Source: Chitinophagales bacterium
GTDB lineage: Bacteria > Bacteroidota > Bacteroidia > Chitinophagales > Chitinophagaceae
Reading direction: 5' to 3'
Length of the DNA stretch: 7,016 nucleotides
Assembly: GCA_025355935.1 (NCBI GenBank)
Contig: JANXYS010000419.1
Location: 1-7,016 of the forward strand
Positions 1 to 5,183 of the stretch are shown one piece after another. A model generated the notes under the pieces. That model was not told the origin of the DNA, made no database searches, and worked only from the letters and a program-made list of their open reading frames with translations. Position numbers and translations under genes: made by a program. Position 1 is the stretch's first letter. Each line of letters starts with the position of its first letter.

Positions 1-268
1 CGAAAGGCAGGCTGCACAGCTTCGCGGGCAAGGAGTAGCATTATTCCGGGAAGAGGTGGCAAAAGGTATGAGCCAGGCTGCAACAGAAATGAAACAAGCC
101 AACCTGGATACGAACGTAATATTGTTTAGCATGTGGGTTGAAGCCATTAAAAATTTTGCAGAATACGGAAAGGGGAATGTTATATTCCTTGACGGGGGCA
201 GTGATGGGATGGAAAAAACCATGAAACAGATCATGGCAATGACGCAACTGGAAAATAATAAACGCTAA
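1..268 (+). CDS. SPFH/band-7 domain protein, C-terminal part (partial)
   Basis: The reading frame is open from base 2 to the TAA at 266-268, giving 88 visible residues of a gene that starts outside the window. The GTG at 56 is internal, because the upstream codons are open and fit the family. The fragment is a charged, Gln/Ala-rich helix (ERQAAQLRGQG, then VAKGMSQAATEMKQA), followed by a short hydrophobic stretch (ILFSMWVEAIKNFAE) and a GKGNVIFLDGG tail. By memory of family members this matches the C-terminal helix and tail of bacterial stomatin/prohibitin-like (SPFH, band 7) proteins. These are membrane-anchored scaffold proteins that form large ring- or cage-like oligomers and are linked to membrane microdomains or protease control. 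The SPFH domain itself is not visible, so the family call rests on the tail alone. A strong terminator follows within 30 bases, so this gene ends its transcription unit. Confidence 0.66.
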   Translation, partial: ERQAAQLRGQGVALFREEVAKGMSQAATEMKQANLDTNVILFSMWVEAIKNFAEYGKGNVIFLDGGSDGMEKTMKQIMAMTQLENNKR

Positions 269-280
269 ATTATACTTACA

Positions 281-308
281 TTGTTTTATTATATGTGCCG
301 TATTTTTG
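281..308 (+). promoter_or_regulatory. Putative Bacteroidota-type promoter for the cupin gene
   Basis: TTG at 281-283, a 17-base spacer, then TATTTTTG at 301-308 fit the Bacteroidota sigma-A pattern (TTG about 17-23 bases before TAnnTTTG). The -7 box is exactly the loop of the terminator hairpin. Initiation would be expected near 313-316, leaving a leader of about 17-20 bases before the ATG at 333. That leader would contain only the right arm, so the hairpin could not form in this transcript. The pattern match is seen directly; promoter activity is inferred, and AT-rich DNA yields chance matches. Confidence 0.45.
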
Positions 309-326
309 CGGCACATTTTTATTTTT
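294..326 (+). terminator. Intrinsic terminator after the SPFH gene
   Basis: A perfect 7-bp stem, TGTGCCG (294-300) with CGGCACA (309-315), encloses the 8-base loop TATTTTTG. It is followed directly by a T-rich run (TTTTTATTTTT, 316-326). It lies 26 bases after the SPFH stop codon, the classic form and place for a Rho-independent terminator. It ends only six bases before the cupin ATG, so transcription reading through from the SPFH gene should be cut off before the cupin. Confidence 0.8.
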
Positions 327-332
327 ATCACT

Positions 333-695
333 ATGGCATTTTTCAAGCAAGACAAGCCCTTTATAGTACCGACCACTGACGGTAAAATAATTGAAGAACA
401 TACGGGCCTTGCCAGCACCGGTGAAACTAAACTCAGCATTGCGCACATGATAGCCCCGGCTGGATGGAGTGAACCATTTCAGAAACCTGCATTTGATGAA
501 TATACCCTTGTTAGCAGCGGTAGAAAATTATTTGAAGTTGATGGCGAAAAAGTAGAAGTGGGGGCGGGAGAAAGTATATTAATAAAAGCGGGTAGTCGTG
601 TGCGGTATAGCAACCCCTTTACGGCTCCTTGCGAGTATTGGAGTGTGTGTATGCCCGCCTTTACAATAGATTCAGTAAATAGGGAAGCAGAGTAA
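333..695 (+). CDS. Small single-domain cupin protein lacking the usual metal-binding histidines
   Basis: This 120-residue protein is one cupin beta-barrel. The ATG at 333 is chosen over an in-frame TTG at 306 because the latter lies inside the terminator hairpin and would add an unlikely RHIFIFIT extension. Cupin motif 1, G(X)5HXH(X)3-4E(X)6G, is recognisable from E56 and G63 (EYTLVSSG), but the HXH positions fall on EPFQKPAF (47-54), which has no histidine. Motif 2, G(X)5PXG(X)2H(X)3N, aligns as G79, K85, G87, V90 and N94, so its proline and histidine are also replaced. Only the motif-1 glutamate is kept. The family ranges from enzymes to sugar or small-molecule binding proteins; without the metal ligands a binding role is more likely than oxygenase chemistry. 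The substrate is unknown. It appears to be transcribed alone, since a terminator precedes it and a 116-base gap follows. Confidence 0.8.
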   Translation: MAFFKQDKPFIVPTTDGKIIEEHTGLASTGETKLSIAHMIAPAGWSEPFQKPAFDEYTLVSSGRKLFEVDGEKVEVGAGESILIKAGSRVRYSNPFTAPCEYWSVCMPAFTIDSVNREAE

Positions 696-755
696 GATTA
701 ACATTTTCTTAAGCAGCATTTCTCATCCGAACGGGTTTATAACGGGTGCAATTTA

Positions 756-763
756 TACATTTG
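756..763 (+). promoter_or_regulatory. Possible -7 box upstream of exbB
   Basis: TACATTTG matches the TAnnTTTG consensus and lies in the 116-base gap between the cupin and exbB, leaving a leader of about 40-45 bases. No TTG is present 17-23 bases upstream; only TTTAT near 735-739 lies in the right area, so the -33 element is weak or absent. It is the best promoter candidate I see for the exbB-exbD pair. Confidence 0.3.
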
Positions 764-811
764 AGCTAAATAGTATTCCGCAACTGCAAACCCGCAATAA
801 TTTTTTAAGAT

Positions 812-1489
812 ATGTTTGATATATTTCTCCAGGTTGACAGTTTGAGTATAGCCGGTAATTCGCCGGCAAAGGTAGAATCAGTTTTTGGAATGCTTACTAA
901 GGGCGGTCCCTTAATGATACCCCTGGGTTTGTTGTTTGCACTAGCTGTGTTTGTTTTTATCGAACGATTAATGGTAATTAAAAAAGCGGGGCAAGTTGAT
1001 GAGAATTTCATGAGTATTATTAAGGATCACATTAGTAACGGCAATGTTGCCGCCGCCAGGAGCCTCACCAAAAACACAAATCATCCGGTAGCAAGAATGA
1101 TCGATAAGGGGATTCAACGCATTGGTAAACCAATCGACGCCATTGAAAAGAGTATGGATAATGTTGGCAAGCTTGAAATGTATAAAATGGAGAAGAACCT
1201 TAGTATACTTTCTGTGATAGCCCGCATTGCTCCTCTTTTCGGTTTTGTAGGTACCATTGTCGGCCTTGTTATCCTGCTGAAGGAATTTGCAACCATTTCC
1301 AATCCGTCTATCAGTCAGATTGCCGATGCTATGTACATCAAACTAATTACCTCGGCGAGTGGCCTTATTATCGGTATGCTGGCGTTCCTCGGGCATAGTT
1401 ATCTTGATACCCAGATCAACCGAACCGCAAACAGGATGGAGGCGGCTAGCAGTGAATTTATTGACATCCTGCAGGAACCAACGAGGTAA
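812..1489 (+). CDS. exbB: MotA/TolQ/ExbB-family proton channel subunit (ExbB-like)
   Basis: This 225-residue inner-membrane protein forms, with ExbD, a proton-driven motor that powers TonB-type transport or envelope work. Three membrane segments are visible: about 35-55 (MIPLGLLFALAVFVFIERL), 131-157 and 173-197. The large cytoplasmic loop, about 56-130, lies between the first two. The family signature in segment 2 is clear: APLFGFVGTIVGLV (140-153), including the pore threonine T148. Segment 3 reads AMYIKLITSASGLIIGMLAF; aligning on G184-L185 puts Ile176 and Lys177 where E. coli ExbB has Glu176-Ala177, and the usual AIPA is GMLA. The N-terminus has a short periplasmic stretch and no extra domain. 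The ATG follows an A/T-rich leader without a Shine-Dalgarno sequence, normal for this phylum. exbD follows after 27 bases, so the two are surely one operon. The family call is firm; the energised partner is unknown. Confidence 0.9.
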   Translation: MFDIFLQVDSLSIAGNSPAKVESVFGMLTKGGPLMIPLGLLFALAVFVFIERLMVIKKAGQVDENFMSIIKDHISNGNVAAARSLTKNTNHPVARMIDKGIQRIGKPIDAIEKSMDNVGKLEMYKMEKNLSILSVIARIAPLFGFVGTIVGLVILLKEFATISNPSISQIADAMYIKLITSASGLIIGMLAFLGHSYLDTQINRTANRMEAASSEFIDILQEPTR

Positions 1490-1516
1490 TCGGATATATC
1501 ATTTTTAAAATTACAA

Positions 1517-1930
1517 ATGGCCGGACTTAGAAATAATAAACTCAGAAATGCGCACGAAGAAGCCGTGGATACTGGTCCGTTGAATGACATCCTCTTTATT
1601 CTTCTAATGTTCTTTCTGATGATTTCAACGCTGGCAAATCCTAATGTGATTAAGATGAGCGTACCGAAGGCGAAAAGCGATACCAAACAAAAACAGAGCG
1701 TTGTAGTAAGCGTAGACAAGGATAAAAATATCTATGTTGGCTCAAAAAAAATTAAAACCGATTCGCTCGAATCAGTTTTAAGAAAATATATAAACGAGGG
1801 AGATAGTGTGAAACCTGCAGTTGTTATAAACGCTGATTCCATTGCACAATGGGGAGAGATAGTCCGTGTGATGAAGGTTGCACGCAAATTAGGAGCCACA
1901 ACGTCGGCTACAGTTACAGGCAATGAGTAG
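1517..1930 (+). CDS. exbD: ExbD/TolR-family biopolymer transport protein
   Basis: This 137-residue partner of the ExbB-like protein has the standard ExbD plan: a short cytoplasmic N-terminus (1-20), one membrane segment (about 22-41, PLNDILFILLMFFLMISTLA) and a periplasmic domain (about 45-137). Asp24 in PLND is the conserved membrane aspartate that carries protons in the stator. The family's more common PLID is PLND here, a form I recall from Bacteroidota homologues. The periplasmic domain keeps the usual order: VVVSVDKDKNIYVG beta-strands, then PAVVINADS, an amphipathic helix (WGEIVRVMKVARKLGA) and a final strand. It lies 27 bases after exbB. The last 17 bases overlap the end of prmC on the other strand. 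No second exbD or tonB gene follows, unlike the exbB-exbD-exbD-tonB arrays often seen in the phylum, so it may serve a TonB encoded elsewhere or a separate envelope function. Confidence 0.9.
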   Translation: MAGLRNNKLRNAHEEAVDTGPLNDILFILLMFFLMISTLANPNVIKMSVPKAKSDTKQKQSVVVSVDKDKNIYVGSKKIKTDSLESVLRKYINEGDSVKPAVVINADSIAQWGEIVRVMKVARKLGATTSATVTGNE

Positions 1931-2759
1931 CCCACACAAATCTTTGTTTCCCAAACATATCTTCTAAGATACCTGTTTTAAATCCTGATGTTTCAAAAAC
2001 CACTGCTACTTCCGCTGCATATTTTTCGTGGGTTTCAACAAATAAGATACCGTTGACTTCCAAATTTTCTGAGGCAAATAAGGCGATTCGTTTATAGAAA
2101 AGCAGTGGTTCACTCTCAGGGACAAACAACGCCGCATGCGGTTCAAAAGAAACCACATTTTTATCCATTTCTAATAATTCAGTTGCAGGGATGTAAGGAG
2201 GATTACTTACCACTACGTCAAATTTGTGGGTAAATGTTTCGGTAAGGAAGTCGATCCTTCTGAAATTTATTTTCGCATTATTATCCAATGCATTTTTTCT
2301 TGCAACCTCAAGTGCGTTTTCGCTAATGTCTATTGCTGTAACGTCACTCTCCTTGCTATTTTTTTTTATGGTTACTGCAATACAGCCGCTACCAGTTCCA
2401 ATATCGAGCACCCGTAGTCCCGGGCGGGATTTTAAATAATTAAGCACATTTTGAACAAGCTCTTCGGTTTCCGGTCGGGGTATCAGCACACTGTCAGAAA
2501 CAAAAAACTTCAATTTATAAAACCATGACTCACCTGTTATATATTGAATGGGCATATGCCTGAGCAGCCTAATGAGCGCTCCTTGCAGAAGTATAATTAT
2601 ATCATCTTCCACCTCCCTTGCATTTTTTTGAACCACCATCGAATAGTCCTCGCTGCCCGCCCAGCAAAACAGGATTTTGATAATTGCTTCGGCTTCTCCC
2701 ACAAGGTAAATACCTTGAAGTTCTTTTACAAAGTGGCCATATAATTCTTTCCATGTCAT
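1914..2759 (-). CDS. prmC: Peptide chain release factor N5-glutamine methyltransferase
   Basis: The 281-residue product uses S-adenosylmethionine to methylate the glutamine of the GGQ motif in release factors RF1 and RF2, raising termination efficiency. The length is typical. The N-terminal helical domain that grips the release factor (about 1-85) ends in the conserved PIQYITGESWF (70-80). Then come VLIPRPETEELV (91-102), SAM-binding motif I LDIGTGSGCIAV (118-129), the acidic VTAIDIS strand end (140-146), and the catalytic NPPYIP (186-191), whose Asn and Pro-Pro hold the glutamine amide. FEPHAALF (205-212) follows, as in the family. The ATG at 2757-2759 starts with MTWKELY and needs no extension. 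It diverges from ribD and converges on exbD, overlapping it by 17 bases, so the gene has no 3' untranslated space before entering exbD antisense. The assignment is firm. Confidence 0.95.
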   Translation of the reverse strand: MTWKELYGHFVKELQGIYLVGEAEAIIKILFCWAGSEDYSMVVQKNAREVEDDIIILLQGALIRLLRHMPIQYITGESWFYKLKFFVSDSVLIPRPETEELVQNVLNYLKSRPGLRVLDIGTGSGCIAVTIKKNSKESDVTAIDISENALEVARKNALDNNAKINFRRIDFLTETFTHKFDVVVSNPPYIPATELLEMDKNVVSFEPHAALFVPESEPLLFYKRIALFASENLEVNGILFVETHEKYAAEVAVVFETSGFKTGILEDMFGKQRFVWATHCL

Positions 2760-2764
2760 CCGGG

Positions 2765-2772
2765 CAAACTTA
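2765..2772 (-). promoter_or_regulatory. Possible -7 box for prmC
   Basis: On the minus strand the sequence reads TAAGTTTG, a match to TAnnTTTG, ending only 5 bases before the prmC ATG. Transcription would start at or next to the start codon, giving a leaderless or nearly leaderless mRNA. No TTG lies 17-23 bases upstream, so support is limited to the -7 box and its position. Confidence 0.35.
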
Positions 2773-2789
2773 ATTCATTTTTTACTTGC

Positions 2790-2797
2790 TACTTTTG
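2790..2797 (+). promoter_or_regulatory. Possible -7 box for ribD
   Basis: TACTTTTG matches TAnnTTTG and ends 6 bases before the TTG start of ribD at 2804, or 27 bases before the alternative ATG at 2825. It sits in the 44-base prmC-ribD gap, opposite in direction to the prmC box at 2765-2772. No -33 TTG is present at the usual distance. Confidence 0.38.
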
Positions 2798-2803
2798 TAA
2801 GCA

Positions 2804-3856
2804 TTGAACACAAACGAATCATACATGCAAAGATGCCTTCAGCTGGCAGCTTCGGGGGCGGGAAATGTAGCTCCAAACCCAATGGTAGGCGCATCACTGG
2901 TTTATAATAACAAGATCATTGGTGAAGGCTATCATATGAAATATGGTGAAGCCCATGCAGAAGTAAATTGTATTGCAAGTGTGGAGGCTGATAATAGGTC
3001 GGTTATCTCACAAAGTACTCTGTATGTATCCCTTGAGCCGTGCTCTCATTTTGGAAAGACGCCTCCCTGCGCAGATCTAATCATAGAAAACAGGATCCCG
3101 CATGTTGTTATCGGCTGCAAAGACCCTTTTGAGAAAGTAAATGGCGGGGGGATCGAAAAATTGTTGGCCGCTGGGGTAAGAATTACCACCGGCATACTCG
3201 AGGATGAAGCAATGGACCTCAATAAACGCTTCTTTACGTTTCATACAAAACAACGACCTTATATCATTCTCAAATGGGCTCAATCCGCCAACGCAAGAAT
3301 TGCTACTGGAACCTTCGGGGCCGTTAAAATTAGCAACCTGATAAGTGATACGATGGTTCACAAATGGCGAAGCGAGGAATCAGCTATCATGGTTGGATTT
3401 AATACCGCAAAATTTGATGATCCGTCACTTACGAACCGGCTCTGGACAGGAAATAATCCGGTACGGATCGTACTCGATCCGGCACTTGAACTAAAGACCT
3501 CGCTGCAATTATTTTCTCAGCAAGCCCCAACTCTTATAATTAACCGCTTGAAATCTTCGACAGAAGGAAAGGTAAAGTATTGTAAGATCAGTGACGGCTT
3601 GCCCATTGTTGAAGAATGTGTAAAATTAATGCATAGCGAAGGGCTCCTTTCAGTAATTGTTGAAGGAGGTACAAAACTGATACAGGCTTTTATAAATGAA
3701 GGCTACTGGGACGAAATACGGGTTATTGAAAATTCAGAACTTCAGATTGAAGATGGAATTACGGCACCCAATATAGATGCCTTTACATCACCTGCGATAA
3801 CAATGGTAGGAAGCGATAAACATATATTTTTCAGGAATAACACCAGCGGGATATGA
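2804..3856 (+). CDS. ribD: Bifunctional riboflavin biosynthesis protein RibD (deaminase/reductase)
   Basis: The 350-residue cytoplasmic enzyme carries out the second and third steps of riboflavin synthesis: zinc-dependent deamination of the diaminopyrimidine, then NADPH-dependent reduction of the ribose side chain. Deaminase domain (about 1-145): PNPMVGA (25-30), HAEVN with zinc ligand H51 and catalytic E53, and PCSHFGKTPPC with zinc ligands C80 and C89. Reductase domain (about 150-348): RPYIILKWAQ (151-160), SDTMVHKWRSEESAIMVGFNTA (181-202), FDDPSLTNR (204-212) and VEGG (286-289). The usual SLDG after KxAxS reads SANA (161-164), losing a normally conserved Asp and Gly. The start is probably the TTG at 2804: a stop lies two codons upstream, and residues 1-8 (MNTNESYM) align with the E. 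coli N-terminus. An ATG at 2825 would lose seven residues. The gene overlaps the YigZ-family gene by ATGA. Confidence 0.94.
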   Translation: MNTNESYMQRCLQLAASGAGNVAPNPMVGASLVYNNKIIGEGYHMKYGEAHAEVNCIASVEADNRSVISQSTLYVSLEPCSHFGKTPPCADLIIENRIPHVVIGCKDPFEKVNGGGIEKLLAAGVRITTGILEDEAMDLNKRFFTFHTKQRPYIILKWAQSANARIATGTFGAVKISNLISDTMVHKWRSEESAIMVGFNTAKFDDPSLTNRLWTGNNPVRIVLDPALELKTSLQLFSQQAPTLIINRLKSSTEGKVKYCKISDGLPIVEECVKLMHSEGLLSVIVEGGTKLIQAFINEGYWDEIRVIENSELQIEDGITAPNIDAFTSPAITMVGSDKHIFFRNNTSGI

Positions 3857-4473
3857 CAACAGCAGGCTTTTATAACACTATTGAAACGGAATCCTCTGCA
3901 GAATTTAAGGACAGGGGAAGTAAATTTTTGGCCTATGCTTTTCCTTGCGTTTCTACCGAAATTTTTAAAAAGCAATTACAACAAATAAAGAAGGAGAATG
4001 CTAAGGCCGTACATCACTGTTTTGCGTACCGGATAGGCACTGATGGAAATAGTTTCAGGAGCAGCGATGACGGGGAACCGGTGGGTACCGCGGGCAAGCC
4101 CATCCTTGGCCAGCTTGACAGTAAGGAAGTAACGGATGTAGCAATTGTGGTTGCGCGCTATTTTGGAGGTACATTACTAGGGGTCCCTGGTCTTATAAAC
4201 GCCTACAAAACTGCAGCGTCCCTTGCACTTCAGGTCGTGCCTGTTATTCAAAAGCCTGTCCTGAAAATTTATAACCTTCAATTCGACTATACCAGGATGA
4301 ACGATGTGATGGTCATTTTAAAACATTATCGATGCCTTGTTTTCAGACAGGAAAGCCTTTTATTTTGTGATATGCAGGTGGGAATGCCTGTAAACAGGAA
4401 TGCCGAAATTTTGTACAAGCTCGCTGAATTGAAAACGGTACACGCGCAGCCGGTTACTACGACTACCGTCTAA
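3853..4473 (+). CDS. yigZ: YigZ/IMPACT (UPF0029) family protein
   Basis: The 206-residue product has the two-domain layout of bacterial YigZ. The N-terminal IMPACT domain (about 15-125) contains RGSKFLAYAF (21-30), HHCFAYRIG (54-62), SDDGEPVGTAGKPIL (71-85) and RYFGGTLLGVPGLINAYKTAA (102-122). These cover the signature positions, though KLG in the usual GGxKLG is LLG here. The C-terminal DUF1949 domain (about 135-200) has a ferredoxin-like, EF-G domain-like fold. The biochemical role is not settled: the eukaryotic relative IMPACT binds GCN1 and modulates translation control, and a nucleic-acid or ribosome-related role has been proposed for bacterial members. Its ATG overlaps the ribD stop (ATGA), so the two are translationally coupled and co-transcribed. 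It ends in tandem TAA TAA stops. The family is secure, the function unknown. Confidence 0.92.
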   Translation: MTTAGFYNTIETESSAEFKDRGSKFLAYAFPCVSTEIFKKQLQQIKKENAKAVHHCFAYRIGTDGNSFRSSDDGEPVGTAGKPILGQLDSKEVTDVAIVVARYFGGTLLGVPGLINAYKTAASLALQVVPVIQKPVLKIYNLQFDYTRMNDVMVILKHYRCLVFRQESLLFCDMQVGMPVNRNAEILYKLAELKTVHAQPVTTTTV

Positions 4474-4847
4474 TAAACCAGGCATGATGTTTATCTAAAA
4501 CTGTATGGCAACGCCACGAGAAAGATCTTGCAAAAGATTTTTCATTTTTATCCATTTGTTATTTAGGATTGTTAGAACCAGGATACAGTCGCCCCTGTTT
4601 TTAACATTATCATTCTAGTTAATTTGGTACCTAAAAAGGGGATGTTAAGGCAAGTGAAAAGCTTTTAACCTTTGCCCGGTAACTTATGTTTTTGGTTGAG
4701 TTAAAGCTTTACTTTGCTAAATGACGGCAAAATCGGTAGCGGTGTATGTTATTCAATAGCACCGGCTTAGATTTTGTTATTGTTAGGTAAAGACTCGCGA
4801 ATAAATTCAATACGAAGTCAGGGAAATTCGAGTAATAAACTTTGGTT
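4474..4847 (+). other. Gene-free stretch between the YigZ-family gene and the MmcQ/YjbR gene
   Basis: No reading frame with protein-like character spans these 374 bases on either strand; the minus-strand frame at 4709-5050 is antisense to the next gene. The stretch holds an AT-only-rich 6-bp stem just after the YigZ-family stop (ATAAAC 4473-4478 with GTTTAT 4489-4494, no T-run). It also holds the AAAGCTTT repeat pair (4658-4717) and an imperfect stem with one bulge (AGCGGTG 4738-4744 with CACCGGCT 4760-4767), followed by TTAGATTTTGTT. Several one-mismatch -7 boxes occur (TTAATTTG 4619, TGTTTTTG 4687, TTACTTTG 4709), none with a well-spaced TTG. It presumably carries the 3' end of the ribD unit and the promoter of the MmcQ/YjbR unit, but I cannot fix either. 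Confidence 0.5.
4658..4717 (+). repeat. Imperfect direct repeat built on AAAGCTTT
   Basis: AAAGCTTTtaACcTTTGC (4658-4675) and AAAGCTTTACTTTGC (4703-4717) share the palindrome AAAGCTTT followed by AC and TTTGC, with start points 45 bases apart. The first palindrome extends to AAAAGCTTTT. The arrangement resembles a pair of operator half-sites upstream of the MmcQ/YjbR gene, but chance in AT-rich DNA is possible. Confidence 0.35.
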
Positions 4848-5183
4848 ATGGATATCGACGAGATTCGGGAGTATGCTTTGGAAAAGGAGAACGTAACCGA
4901 AGGTTTTCCTTTTGGAGAAAATACATTAGTGTTTAAAGTGAACGGTAAGATATTTCTCCTTGCTTCACTAGAATCGCAACCATTAAGCATGAATCTGAAG
5001 TGTGATCCGGAGAAAGCCATTGAACTAAGGGAAGAATTTCCTGAAAACATTTTACCCGGGTATCACATGAATAAAAAACATTGGAACACCGTGATTGCAA
5101 TATCTCCGCTTAAAAAGAAACTTCTGTATGAAATGATAGATGCGAGTTACCATCTGGTTAATAAAACTAAAAACGTAAAATGA
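4848..5183 (+). CDS. MmcQ/YjbR-family protein
   Basis: The 111-residue protein matches the MmcQ/YjbR family across its full length: MDIDEIREYALEKENVTE start, GFPFGENTLVFKV (19-31), NLKCDP (49-54) and PGYHMNKKHWNTV (70-82). Members fold as a double-wing, CyaY-like domain; some are annotated as DNA-binding, but the role is unproven. The ATG at 4848 is preferred over an in-frame TTG at 4842 because the family begins here and ATG is stronger. No membrane segment or signal is present. Its stop overlaps the start of the DUF4230 gene by four bases (ATGA), so the two are expected to be made together, an association that could hint at function. Regulation may involve the AAAGCTTT repeats upstream. Confidence 0.88.
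   Translation: MDIDEIREYALEKENVTEGFPFGENTLVFKVNGKIFLLASLESQPLSMNLKCDPEKAIELREEFPENILPGYHMNKKHWNTVIAISPLKKKLLYEMIDASYHLVNKTKNVK

Noticed and set aside
306..332. In-frame TTG start giving the cupin nine extra residues
   Set aside because: The TTG lies in the loop of the terminator hairpin, the added residues are low-complexity, and ATG 333 begins at the family-like MAFFKQDKPF.
3077..3361. Minus-strand open frame inside ribD
   Set aside because: ribD has intact family motifs throughout this interval; the opposite frame is a shadow without protein-like character.
4473..4494. Stem ATAAAC/GTTTAT after the YigZ-family stop as a terminator
   Set aside because: The 6-bp stem has a single G-C pair, a 10-base loop and no following T-run, so it is too weak to call.
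4504..4516. Small TGGC-AAC-GCCA hairpin
   Set aside because: A four-bp stem with no T-run or repeat partner is expected by chance.
4709..5050. Minus-strand open frame of 113 codons
   Set aside because: It is antisense to the well-supported MmcQ/YjbR gene and its translation has no recognisable domain.
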